9,655 bases of DNA from contig JAGRHX010000802.1 of the NCBI GenBank assembly GCA_020444775.1, positions 1 to 9,655 of the forward strand, written 5' to 3'. Below are positions 1-6,516 of the stretch, piece by piece (position 1 is the stretch's first letter; each line of letters starts with the position of its first letter). The position numbers were made by a program, and so were the translations under genes. The DNA is from Gammaproteobacteria bacterium (GTDB taxonomy: Bacteria; Pseudomonadota; Gammaproteobacteria; HK1). The notes under the pieces are model-generated. The model worked only from the letters and a program-made list of their open reading frames with translations. It did not search any database and was not told the origin of the DNA.

Positions 1-145
1 CATGGTCGACCACGTCGCCAAGCCGATCGACCTGGACCTGCTGGTGGACTCGATCCGCCGGCATGCGCGAAGCGATGCGCGGGCCGTGGCAGAGCGCGGC
101 GCTACAACCGGTAGCTCACCCCCAGCTCATCGCAGGCCTGCCTGA
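1..145 (+). CDS. C-terminal end of a response-regulator receiver (REC) domain protein, partial
   Basis: The plus-strand frame beginning at base 2 is open to the TGA at 143-145 and gives about 47 residues starting MVDHVAKPIDLDLLVDSIRRH. This is the end of a CheY-like receiver domain: the K-P pair in 'AKPID' matches the conserved Lys and following Pro after beta-5, and the next segment matches helix alpha-5. The Met at base 2 is internal to the domain, so the gene starts left of the window. The phosphoacceptor Asp and any histidine-kinase or output domain are outside. After the receiver only a short Arg/Ala-rich tail remains, so the receiver is the last domain, as in many hybrid sensor kinases or single-domain regulators. 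The last 44 bases overlap the end of the convergent dehydrogenase gene. The domain assignment is fairly safe; the full architecture is unknown. Confidence 0.72.
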   Translation, partial: MVDHVAKPIDLDLLVDSIRRHARSDARAVAERGATTGSSPPAHRRPA

Positions 146-1181
146 ACCAGCCGATCACCTCTGGATGTAGCGGTATGCCCTCGGCCTTGCGCCGGGTCTG
201 CTCGGCATGGCCTTGCAGGCCGGCGTAGATCACCTGGGTCTGGTCCGGCGCGGGCTTCAGCGCGCACAGTGATTGCAGATAGGCATCCATGCCGCGTTTG
301 AACTCGTCGACGTCTATGAACGCCTCGATGTCGTAGGCGGCCAGGAAGTGGTTGTTCTTGCCACGGATGGCGAGTGGTCCTACCGGGCTACCATTGAGCA
401 CGCCAGCCAGGATGTCCACCACCATCGCCAGCGAGTAACCCTTGTGCGAGCCGAGCATGCGGGTGCTGCCCGCGGGCAGCAGCAGATACTGCTCCGGCAC
501 TGGTATGGGGTCCATCTGTGGCCGGCCATCGAGCGTCACCCAGCCGGGCTCCAGGGGGATCTGCAGGCGCCGGGCGAGGCCAATCTTGTTCGCCGCCACC
601 ACCGAGGTGGCGGCATCGAACACGAACGGTGGCATCTGCGCGGCCGGTGCCGCCACCGCGATCGGGTTGGTGCCGACCCCGGCCTCGGCGGAGAAGGTCG
701 GTGCCACGCGCGGCCCACAAGCGCTCATGCACTGGCCGATCATGTCGTGCTCCAACGCCATCATGGCATGGTAGGCCGCCATGCCCAGGTGTCGGCCGTT
801 GGCCACGCTGACCAGACCGGCCCCGGTCTGCTTGCCCTTCTCGATGGCGATCTGCATGGCCTTGGGAGCTATGACGATACCCATGCCCTGGTCGGCGTCC
901 AGGGTGGCGCAGGACGCGGTCTGACGGATGACCCGCATGTTCGGCTTGGGGTTCAGGTGCCCGCTGCGCAGGTCCGCAATGTACTGGCGTAGCTTGTTCG
1001 ACACGCCGTGACTGTCGGCGCCACGCAGATCGGCGCAGACCAGCACGTCGGCGGCCAGACGCGCATCCTCGGCATCCAGGCCGGCGCGCTCGAGCAGCTC
1101 GGCGCTGGTCTGCAGCAGGCCGTCGGCGTCTACCCGTTCGGCCATGTCGTCCGGGACCTTGAACTGCTCGAGTATCGCCAT
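102..1181 (-). CDS. Ldh2/MDH2-family NAD(P)-dependent oxidoreductase (malate/L-lactate dehydrogenase-like)
   Basis: A 359-residue protein of the Ldh2 (malate/lactate dehydrogenase type 2) family, usual length about 330-360, soluble and cytoplasmic. Family members oxidise 2-hydroxy acids, or reduce 2-keto acids, imines or ureidoglycolate, with NAD(P). Visible signatures are DSHGV (residues 56-60), NGRHLG (128-133, where many relatives have NSxHFG), GTNPIAVAAP (170-179) and SHKGYSLAMVVDILAGVL (245-262). H58, H131 and H246 are the likely conserved active-site or cofactor histidines. The start at 1179-1181 has a GAGGA Shine-Dalgarno about 8 bases upstream and leaves a normal N-terminal helix before the DSHG motif. 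The gene is convergent with the receiver fragment and divergent from the LLM monooxygenase. The substrate cannot be told from sequence: malate, sulfolactate, ureidoglycolate and sugar-acid enzymes share this fold. Large ORFs antisense to it are coding shadows. Confidence 0.93.
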   Translation of the reverse strand: MAILEQFKVPDDMAERVDADGLLQTSAELLERAGLDAEDARLAADVLVCADLRGADSHGVSNKLRQYIADLRSGHLNPKPNMRVIRQTASCATLDADQGMGIVIAPKAMQIAIEKGKQTGAGLVSVANGRHLGMAAYHAMMALEHDMIGQCMSACGPRVAPTFSAEAGVGTNPIAVAAPAAQMPPFVFDAATSVVAANKIGLARRLQIPLEPGWVTLDGRPQMDPIPVPEQYLLLPAGSTRMLGSHKGYSLAMVVDILAGVLNGSPVGPLAIRGKNNHFLAAYDIEAFIDVDEFKRGMDAYLQSLCALKPAPDQTQVIYAGLQGHAEQTRRKAEGIPLHPEVIGWFRQACDELGVSYRL

Positions 1182-1484
1182 GCGTTTGTCCTCTTCGTTG
1201 ATCGGGATGGCGGTCGCCAGCGGCGGCGCGCTGGCCGGGTGCGACGCACCGGGCTGTTATCACGGGCTGCTATCAATAGCACGCATCGAGTCGTGGGCAA
1301 ACGCGAAGCGGTGCAATCCGGGGGGATGCAACCGCGGGTGGTTGATGCGCTATGCTGGCGACGGACCTCCAGTCCGGCAATTTCAGTCGATCGCGACCGG
1401 CAGCCAGCACGCGTTCGGCGCGTGAGCAGAGCCGACGGTGCCGCTCGAGGTCAGTCCCTGGGGAATGCACAACGGGTTGAGGAC
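1182..1484. promoter_or_regulatory. Divergent promoter region between the Ldh2 and LLM genes
   Basis: This 303-base non-coding stretch separates two divergent genes and must hold both promoters if each gene is transcribed from here. An in-frame extension of the LLM gene crosses part of it, but that segment (translated from 1008) is antisense to the dehydrogenase and resembles no protein I know. The notable content is the direct and inverted repeat at 1251-1281, listed separately. I could not identify a convincing -35/-10 pair on either strand. Confidence 0.5.
1251..1281. repeat. 12-bp direct repeat plus 14-bp inverted repeat, operator candidate
   Basis: GGGCTGTTATCA (1251-1262) is followed at a 13-bp period by GGGCTGCTATCA (1264-1275), 11 of 12 bases identical. 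The second copy also forms an inverted repeat, TGCTAT-CA-ATAGCA (1268-1281). It lies 70-100 bases upstream of the dehydrogenase start, in a divergent promoter region, which fits a transcription-factor site. No regulator gene is nearby, so its role is inference. Confidence 0.45.
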
Positions 1485-2648
1485 ATGATCAAACGCTTTG
1501 GGAGTCTGTTCGCGGGGCATATCGATCTCGACGACATGGGTCAGGATGCCACGCCCGCCAATGAGCGGCGTTATGACGACGCCCGACTGGCGAGCGTCTT
1601 CGACAAGGCCGAGGCGTTGGCCGTGCGTATGGACGAGCTGGGCTATCACGCCTTGTGGATGGCCGAGCACCATTTCCAGCGTGAGGGGTACGAGTGCATC
1701 CCCAATCTGCCCCTGTTGTTCGTGCATCTGGCGCACAAGACCCGAAGCCTGAAGCTCGGCTGCGGTTTCAACGTCACGCCGATGTGGCACCCGCTGCGGT
1801 TGGCCGAGGATTTCGCCACCGCTGACATCCTCACCGGCGGACGCGTCATCTTCGGCGTCGGCCGTGGCTATCACAGTCGAGAGGTCGAATCCCTGGGTGG
1901 CGTGCTGCTCGATGGAGATGCCAACCGCGAGCTGTTCGAAGAGCAGGTCGAGATAATCCTCAAGGCCTTCCACAACGACAGCTTCAGCCACCGTGGCAAG
2001 CACTACACCTTGCCACCGGCGTTGCCGTACCGCGGCTACGAGCTCGAGGAGCTGACCCTGGTGCCCAGGCCTCGCCAGCAGCCGGTCGAGTGCTGGCAAC
2101 CGATCGTCAGCGCCTCGGCGCGCGGCCTGGATTTCATGGCGCGTCACGATATCAAGGGCATCGTCGGCGGTGGCTCCGCGCTGATGGCCGAGCGCCCCGT
2201 GATCGCCTATCAGGAGGCCTACGAGCGGGCCGGCAAACCGATCGCCCTGGGCGAGAATCTGTGCATCGGTCTCAACTTCCACATCGCCGAGACCCGCGAG
2301 AAGGCTATTCGCGAGGCCACGCCCTACTTCGAGGAGCATCTGAAGATGTTCGCGCCGCTCGGTATGGTGCCCATGAAGCCGGCCCAGCTCGAGGCCCTGG
2401 ATCGACGCGGCAACTGGGCCGAGCAGCATATCCCGACGCTGGAGCGTGCCGTGGAGACTGGTTCCTGGTACTGCGGCCCACCCGAGGGCTTCATCGACTA
2501 CCTGCGTGCGTTGCAGGACCGTTTCCCGGGACTCGAGGACGTCAACGTGCAGTCCAGCATGGGCACGCCACAGGCGGTCATGATCGAGCAGCTCGAGATC
2601 TTCGCCGGCGAGGTGATGTCGGCCTTCACCCGCGCAAAGGCCGCCTGA
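1485..2648 (+). CDS. LLM-class (luciferase-like) flavin-dependent monooxygenase/oxidoreductase
   Basis: A 387-residue bacterial luciferase-like TIM-barrel protein. Such enzymes use reduced FMN (or F420 in some branches) and O2 to oxidise small organic substrates. The N-terminus FGSLFAGHIDLDD (5-17) resembles the start of many LLM proteins. WMAEHHF (58-64), a long HPLRLAED block (102-109) and DILTGGRVIFGVGRGYH (114-130) are typical barrel and flavin-site motifs. The frame is open upstream to 1008, but the family start fits ATG 1485, preceded by GAGGA at 1479-1483, rather close to the start. The extension upstream is antisense to another gene and rejected. The stop at 2646-2648 leaves 55 bases to the convergent CoA-transferase. 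The substrate is unknown; alkanesulfonate, limonene and hydrocarbon oxygenases all share this fold. The domain assignment is solid; FMN rather than F420 is inferred. Confidence 0.93.
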   Translation: MIKRFGSLFAGHIDLDDMGQDATPANERRYDDARLASVFDKAEALAVRMDELGYHALWMAEHHFQREGYECIPNLPLLFVHLAHKTRSLKLGCGFNVTPMWHPLRLAEDFATADILTGGRVIFGVGRGYHSREVESLGGVLLDGDANRELFEEQVEIILKAFHNDSFSHRGKHYTLPPALPYRGYELEELTLVPRPRQQPVECWQPIVSASARGLDFMARHDIKGIVGGGSALMAERPVIAYQEAYERAGKPIALGENLCIGLNFHIAETREKAIREATPYFEEHLKMFAPLGMVPMKPAQLEALDRRGNWAEQHIPTLERAVETGSWYCGPPEGFIDYLRALQDRFPGLEDVNVQSSMGTPQAVMIEQLEIFAGEVMSAFTRAKAA

Positions 2649-2703
2649 GCGGCGCCATCAGAGACGCCGATGGGGAGCGCTGCACGGTTGCTCGAAATGG
2701 CAT

Positions 2704-3984
2704 TCAGCGATTCTGCTCACGAGTGATACCGGTCTCGACCCAGGCGTCGATGGTGGCATCGCCAAAGCCGAGCTCGTTGAGCAGATCCCGCGTCTCGCTG
2801 CCGAGTCGGGCCATCGGCGGGGCGGTCTGGAATGCGTCTCCGTCCATGGCCAGCGGTGGTCCGAGCAGCTTCACCGTGCCGACCTCGGGGTGTTCCTGTT
2901 CGACGATCATGTCGTTGGCGAGCGCCTGCTCGTCGTCGAACAGCTCGATGGGCATCTTCACCGCCGCCACCGGTATGCCGTGCTCCGCGAGCAGTCCCAC
3001 CCAGTGCGCGCTGGGTCGGGTCGCGACGATCGCTTCGACCTGTACCCGCAGCGCCTCGTAGTGCTCGGACCATTCCTCCCCACCAGGCTCGCCGGCGTCC
3101 AGACCGGCATCCGAAAAGCCCAGCAGATCGGCGAAACGGCGGCGCAGGGCGCGGCTGCCACAGGCCACCGCGATGTTGCCATCGGCAGTGACGAAGGTCC
3201 TGAAATACACGCTCAACAGCGGCCGATGGCGGGCCTTGTTGACCGTCTCCAGCTGGGTCTGGAACGGCGTGCGCGCCTGGCGTTGCTCGTTCAGGGTGCG
3301 CAGCGCGGCACGATGCAGCTCACCGTCGTGGTCCTCTACCCGCACCATCTGGTTGTTGGCCAGGGTCAGCGCGGCGCGCATCAAGGAGACATCGATGCCG
3401 GCACCCTGGCCGGTCCAGCTCCGCCGGTACAGTGCCGAGGCGACACCAAAAGCCAGGGTCATGGCGCACATGTAGTCGGCCGGCACCGGCTCTCCAGAGG
3501 CCGGCTGGCCGTCCACCACCCGGCCCAGCGCGGCCATCAAGCCGCTGCGCGCCTGGACCACCACGTCCATGCCCGCGAGCTCCGCGTCCGGTCCTCGTGT
3601 GCCGAAGGCGGTGACGGCGCCGATGACAAGGCGTGGGTAACGTTTGCGTAGCTCGGGCCCATCCAGACCGAGGCTGGTGGCCAGCCCCGGCCTGAAATTC
3701 ATGAGCACCACGTCGGCCCACTCGAGCAAGGCATCGATGACCGGTCGCGCTCCCGGATCGCGCAGCTTCAGCGGCAGTGAACGCTTGCCGCGGTTTCGCC
3801 CCAGGAACACCCGTGTGATACCGGGTACCAGGGGCGCGGCATGGCGGCTGGAGTCCCCCTCCGGTGACTCGATCTTGATCACGTCGGCGCCACCATCGGC
3901 GAGCAGCTGCCCACAGTAGGGCACGGCCACGAACTGGCCGAACTCGACCACCTTGATACCGGCGAACGGTTGTAGCGATTGCAT
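2704..3984 (-). CDS. Class III CoA-transferase (CaiB/BaiF family)
   Basis: A 426-residue formyl-CoA transferase-type enzyme, close to the family norm of 380-430. It moves CoA between carboxylic acids through a covalent aspartyl-CoA intermediate, probably as an interlocked dimer. The N-terminal 'FAGIKVVEFGQFVAVPYCGQ' region (7-26) and GADVIKIESPEGD (32-44) are diagnostic, as is the 'NRGKRSLPLKLRDP' block (64-77). D170, in VPADYM, matches the catalytic Asp (Asp169 in Oxalobacter Frc, from memory), preceded by the QARSGLM loop (144-150). The C-terminal domain is complete. The start at 3982-3984 places the family motif right at the N-terminus; the Shine-Dalgarno is only moderate. It follows the small barrel protein on the same strand after 178 bases and may share its transcript. 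The acyl substrate is not predictable; it presumably activates a carboxylate for degradation. Confidence 0.94.
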   Translation of the reverse strand: MQSLQPFAGIKVVEFGQFVAVPYCGQLLADGGADVIKIESPEGDSSRHAAPLVPGITRVFLGRNRGKRSLPLKLRDPGARPVIDALLEWADVVLMNFRPGLATSLGLDGPELRKRYPRLVIGAVTAFGTRGPDAELAGMDVVVQARSGLMAALGRVVDGQPASGEPVPADYMCAMTLAFGVASALYRRSWTGQGAGIDVSLMRAALTLANNQMVRVEDHDGELHRAALRTLNEQRQARTPFQTQLETVNKARHRPLLSVYFRTFVTADGNIAVACGSRALRRRFADLLGFSDAGLDAGEPGGEEWSEHYEALRVQVEAIVATRPSAHWVGLLAEHGIPVAAVKMPIELFDDEQALANDMIVEQEHPEVGTVKLLGPPLAMDGDAFQTAPPMARLGSETRDLLNELGFGDATIDAWVETGITREQNR

Positions 3985-4016
3985 GCGCAGCGGCCTCGCT
4001 CGAAACGGAAGGGGCG

Positions 4017-4076
4017 GGTCTACGGGCTGACGGCCTACGGGCTGACGGTCTACAGGCGGACGGTCTACAGGCTGAC
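4017..4076. repeat. Four tandem copies of a 15-bp repeat
   Basis: Units at 4017-4031, 4032-4046, 4047-4061 and 4062-4076 share the consensus GGTCTACRGGCTGAC. The first two units differ at one base; the last two differ at one base; the main split is G versus A in the middle of the unit. It lies between the barrel gene and the CoA-transferase on the minus strand, just upstream of the CoA-transferase start. The units have no spacers, so this is not a CRISPR. It could be a variable-number repeat or an operator array. The plus strand reads as a short open frame (VYGLT-type repeats), but there is no other sign of coding. Confidence 0.9.
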
Positions 4077-4162
4077 TGAGGCCATGGGCCCGACCGACCC
4101 CGGCTCCGGCACGCCCACGCGGGGCGCGGACCGGTTGGCAGGGGTCGTCGTCGTGCTGTCGG

Positions 4163-4465
4163 TCAGATGGTCTTGAACACGCCGCGGCGCAGGGTCTTGA
4201 TGTGCTGCCTGACGCCCATCCAACCCGGCGTGGTGGCAGCCTTCTGCCAGGCGTCGGTCTGCGGCAGATCCGGCGACTCGAGCTCGTAGATCGCCAGGTA
4301 ACGGAGCATGTCCTGGCCCTGGTCCTCCAACCGGTAGCGCTGCGCGCTCTTCACACCGGGGACACTCTTCAGGTTCGGCACGTGCTCGCCATCATACAGT
4401 CGGTTGAATTCTGCCTCGTGCTCGTCGGGCACATCGATCTGTACCACCAGGATGTAGCTGGACAT
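4163..4465 (-). CDS. Small EthD-like/dimeric alpha-beta barrel protein
   Basis: A 100-residue cytoplasmic protein. The opening SSYILVVQIDVPDEHEAEFN, the segment HVPNLKSVPGVKSAQRYRL and the later YLAIYELESPD follow the beta-alpha-beta pattern of the ferredoxin-like dimeric alpha-beta barrel superfamily (EthD and related DUFs). Members include monooxygenase partners, isomerases and proteins of unknown function. In catabolic clusters they often act as small auxiliary or decarboxylase/cyclase-type proteins. The start at 4463-4465 has a good GAGGAA Shine-Dalgarno 9 bases upstream. It sits upstream of the CoA-transferase on the same strand and is divergent from the TauD-type dioxygenase. No catalytic residue can be assigned with confidence. 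The fold is likely; the exact family and function are not. Confidence 0.85.
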   Translation of the reverse strand: MSSYILVVQIDVPDEHEAEFNRLYDGEHVPNLKSVPGVKSAQRYRLEDQGQDMLRYLAIYELESPDLPQTDAWQKAATTPGWMGVRQHIKTLRRGVFKTI

Positions 4466-4631
4466 GGGGCGGGTTCCTCGGGTTGGTCTCGGGTTGTCTG
4501 CTTGTCTGACCGGATGTCCATGTGGTTGCTTCAGCGCCGGTCGCGACGGAATATAGCTGGTTGTGGATTGCCTGGGCGAGCCTCGGTGGCCCGCGAGTTA
4601 CGGAAAGGTTCATGGCGGTGGAGGTTGAACG
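4466..4631. promoter_or_regulatory. Divergent intergenic region between barrel protein and TauD gene
   Basis: A 166-base gap between divergent start codons, so promoters for both directions are expected here. TTGCTT at 4526-4531 followed by AT-rich GAATATAG (4549-4556) is the only stretch resembling a sigma-70 element, and the match is weak. A short repeated GGGTT pattern is present near 4470-4495. No palindrome stands out. Confidence 0.3.
4620..4624 (+). promoter_or_regulatory. Shine-Dalgarno site deciding the TauD start
   Basis: GGAGG lies 7 bases before ATG 4632, supporting that start over the in-frame ATG at 4641, which would be too far away, and over the out-of-frame ATG at 4612. Confidence 0.8.
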
Positions 4632-5480
4632 ATGGGCTCGATGACGATTCATCCTGTCGCGGGGGCGCTGGGCGCGGAGTTGCGCGGAGTGGATCTCTCG
4701 CGCCTGTCCGATGCCGAATTCGATCGGATCCACGAGGCGCTGCTCGAGCACAGCGTCATCTTCTTTCGCGACCAGGACATCAGTCCTGCGCAGCAGGTCG
4801 GGTTCGCGAAGCGTTTCGGCGACATCCACCTGCATCCCTACATCGAGGGCATGCCTGAGCACCCGGAGATCGTGCAGGTCATCAAGACCGAGACCGACAC
4901 CTACAATTTCGGTGGCGGCTGGCACACCGACCAGATGTTCTCCGAGCGTCCGGCCAGTCTGACCATGCTCTATGCGCGTGAGCTGCCACCGGCCGGCGGC
5001 GATACGCTGTACTCGAGCATGTACGCGGCTTACGAGTCGTTGAGCGAGACGATGAAAGCGCTGCTGGGTGAGCTGCGCACCGTCAATCTGGGCGACACAC
5101 CCAATCATCGTTCCGGCATGAGTCGCGCGCAACGCTATCAGCATGCCAAGGGTATCAAGATGCGCGCGAACGCACCCCAAGGGCCGGCCGAAGTGATCCA
5201 TCCGCTGGTCCGTACCCATCCGGACACCGGGCGCAAGGCGCTGTACATCGGTGGGCACTCACACTACTTCGAGGGCATGTCGGCCGAGGAGAGCGCGCCG
5301 ATCATCAGCTATCTCAAGGCGCATTCGGTGCGACCGGAGTTCACCTGCCGGTTCCGCTGGCAGCCCGGCTCGATGGCGATCTGGGACAATCGCTGCACCC
5401 AGCACAATGCAATCAACGACTATCAGGGCCAGCGACGGGTGATGCATCGCATCACCATCCAGGGCGAGCGGCCGGTCTGA
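4632..5480 (+). CDS. TauD/TfdA-family Fe(II)/2-oxoglutarate-dependent dioxygenase
   Basis: A 282-residue complete enzyme, normal length for TauD/TfdA. These enzymes hydroxylate small acids such as taurine, other sulfonates, 2,4-D, carnitine precursors or alkyl sulfates, using Fe(II), O2 and 2-oxoglutarate. The iron triad is visible: H98 and D100 in WHTDQMF, and H258 in RCTQHNA. R269 and R273 (QRRVMHRI) sit 11 and 15 residues after the distal His, the same spacing as in E. coli TauD, where one binds 2-oxoglutarate and the other the substrate acid group. T125 in GGDTLYSS is also conserved. H68 in HLHPY resembles TauD His70, a taurine contact as I recall, but the following Tyr is not at the same place. 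An acidic substrate such as a sulfonate or carboxylate is therefore plausible but not proven. The gene is convergent with the racemase-like gene. Confidence 0.94.
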   Translation: MGSMTIHPVAGALGAELRGVDLSRLSDAEFDRIHEALLEHSVIFFRDQDISPAQQVGFAKRFGDIHLHPYIEGMPEHPEIVQVIKTETDTYNFGGGWHTDQMFSERPASLTMLYARELPPAGGDTLYSSMYAAYESLSETMKALLGELRTVNLGDTPNHRSGMSRAQRYQHAKGIKMRANAPQGPAEVIHPLVRTHPDTGRKALYIGGHSHYFEGMSAEESAPIISYLKAHSVRPEFTCRFRWQPGSMAIWDNRCTQHNAINDYQGQRRVMHRITIQGERPV

Positions 5481-5556
5481 TTCGCCGCCCGGGGACGGCG
5501 GGGAACATCCCTAGAGGGTGCCCCAGGCGATACGCCAGCAGGCTCCACCGAGGCGA

Positions 5557-5570
5557 CCGTCTCCCGACGG
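5557..5570. terminator. Weak hairpin between convergent TauD and racemase genes
   Basis: CCGTC-TCCC-GACGG forms a 5-bp stem with a 4-base loop, followed on the plus strand by CTTCGGTTTC. A second small stem, CCGCC/GGCGG, lies at 5485-5501 just after the TauD stop. Either could end transcription in a convergent gap, but both are short and lack a clear T run. Confidence 0.3.
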
Positions 5571-5578
5571 CTTCGGTT

Positions 5579-6244
5579 TCAGCCGCCCTCGACCAGCCGC
5601 CGTAGCAGCTTCACGCCCTCGGTCGCGCTGCCGAGCACGGGAACCGAGGCCGACCGCATGGCCTGCTCGATCACACGCTCCATCGAGTACTGGGCGATGA
5701 CGATGGCGCGGCTGTCACCCAGCGCGGCGATGGCGTCCAGCACCTGCTTGTCATGGGTCTCAGAGTCACCTGCGACCAGCGCCTGCATGGCACCGTCGAC
5801 CACCGCTGTCCGCACGTCGGCCGAGCCGCCACGGTTGTTGGCTTCGACGCCAATCTCTTCGGCCAGCAGGGTCGCCGAGTCGGGCGCGGTGGAGATCACC
5901 AGCAGTGGTTGCTCCAGCGCCAGGGCGGCCTGGACCACGCCTTCGAAGGAGGCGACCACCGGCACCCGGACATTGGTGCGGGCCTTGCGCACCGCGGCGC
6001 CGAAGAACGAGCCGGTGAAGAGGATCCCTTGCGCGCCGCTGTCGGCGCTGTGGCGGATCAGCCGGTCGATGCGCGCGGCGATCTCCTCGGGACCGGCCGT
6101 GCCACGACTGCGATCCAGGTACAGCGAGCCATCCATCAGGTGGGCGACGTCGGCGTCCGACCAGGCTCTGTCGAAAGCGGCCTGGGTGGGTTCGATCGAG
6201 GCGGCCAGCGCGTGCACGGCGCCGACCCTTGCGGTATTGGACAT
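5579..6244 (-). CDS. Asp/Glu/hydantoin racemase-like protein lacking the expected catalytic cysteine
   Basis: A 221-residue protein from the start at 6242-6244. N-terminal VGAVHALAASIEPTQAAFDRAW (7-28), the MDGSLYLD segment (37-44) and GAQGILFTGSFFGAAV (70-85) follow the pattern of the aspartate/glutamate racemase superfamily branch that also contains arylmalonate decarboxylase-like proteins. In relatives I recall the last motif as ILFTCSAFG, with Cys as acid/base. Here the codon is GGC (Gly78), and the 221-residue protein has no cysteine at all. Racemase chemistry by the usual thiol mechanism is therefore unlikely. Two in-frame upstream starts exist (6340 and 6421), but the family motif begins right after Met 6244, and the 59 residues they would add are of a low-complexity Ala/Arg kind. 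The gene is divergent from the peroxiredoxin. Substrate unknown. Confidence 0.85.
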   Translation of the reverse strand: MSNTARVGAVHALAASIEPTQAAFDRAWSDADVAHLMDGSLYLDRSRGTAGPEEIAARIDRLIRHSADSGAQGILFTGSFFGAAVRKARTNVRVPVVASFEGVVQAALALEQPLLVISTAPDSATLLAEEIGVEANNRGGSADVRTAVVDGAMQALVAGDSETHDKQVLDAIAALGDSRAIVIAQYSMERVIEQAMRSASVPVLGSATEGVKLLRRLVEGG

Positions 6245-6433
6245 GTTCTTGGCCCCAGCTGGACAGGTTGGGAAGAGACCGTCGTCGTGCGCCGCGACGG
6301 CTCCGACTGCCGGTTTGGCAGGCGCGGCAAGATAACTCATTCCAGGCCAGCTGATAAATGTGCGGAAGACGGCCCGGCCACGGCTGCGGGCCCCGTGCCG
6401 CGCGCCCGGCGCGCGGGCCACGTGTACCCGCCT

Positions 6434-6445
6434 CCCGGATCCGGG
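6434..6445. repeat. 12-bp perfect palindrome upstream of the peroxiredoxin
   Basis: CCCGGATCCGGG is its own reverse complement and is followed by an AT-richer GTTAACAT, the likeliest place for a promoter of the plus-strand gene. It is a candidate operator; chance occurrence in GC-rich DNA cannot be excluded. Confidence 0.5.
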
Positions 6446-6467
6446 TTAACATCCCATGGTCCCGGTT

Positions 6468-6481
6468 CCTCCGCGCGGAGG
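6468..6481. promoter_or_regulatory. 14-bp palindrome containing an anti-Shine-Dalgarno sequence
   Basis: CCTCCGCGCGGAGG is a perfect palindrome 23 to 36 bases before the ribosome site of the peroxiredoxin. Its CCTCC arm is complementary both to its own GGAGG arm and to the true Shine-Dalgarno GGAGG at 6504-6508. If it lies in the leader RNA, two alternative pairings are possible, one of which hides the ribosome site. It could equally be a DNA operator. Confidence 0.45.
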
Positions 6482-6503
6482 TGCTGGTTCGACATTCAAC
6501 CGT

Positions 6504-6508
6504 GGAGG
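6504..6508 (+). promoter_or_regulatory. Shine-Dalgarno site of the selenoperoxiredoxin
   Basis: GGAGG ends 8 bases before ATG 6517, near-ideal strength and spacing. It fixes the start at the exact point where AhpE-like proteins begin (MLEAGASAPDF), so the short frame before the TGA is a true gene start rather than a remnant. Confidence 0.88.
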
Positions 6509-6516
6509 ATTCGACC

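Larger units (their letters stand above)
6245..6516. promoter_or_regulatory. Divergent intergenic region between racemase-like and selenoperoxiredoxin genes
   Basis: A 272-base gap with three self-complementary elements: a GC-rich hairpin at 6398-6416 (CCGCGCG / CGCGCGG), and the palindromes at 6434-6445 and 6468-6481 listed separately. An in-frame extension of the racemase-like gene runs through the left part, but I see no family similarity in it. No strong sigma-70 promoter was identified. Confidence 0.5.

Noticed and set aside
1008..1484. N-terminal extension of the LLM monooxygenase
   Set aside because: It overlaps the dehydrogenase on the other strand, has no recognisable domain, and the family N-terminus begins at Met 1485.
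1383..2429. 348-residue open frame antisense to the LLM gene
   Set aside because: Typical long shadow frame in GC-rich DNA; the plus-strand protein has clear family motifs and the antisense one has none that I recognise.
4017..4076. CRISPR array
   Set aside because: Units are 15 bp and directly adjacent with no spacers, and no cas gene is present.
6245..6421. 59-residue extension of the racemase-like protein
   Set aside because: Low-complexity Ala/Arg composition, no family similarity, and it would overlap the divergent promoter region.
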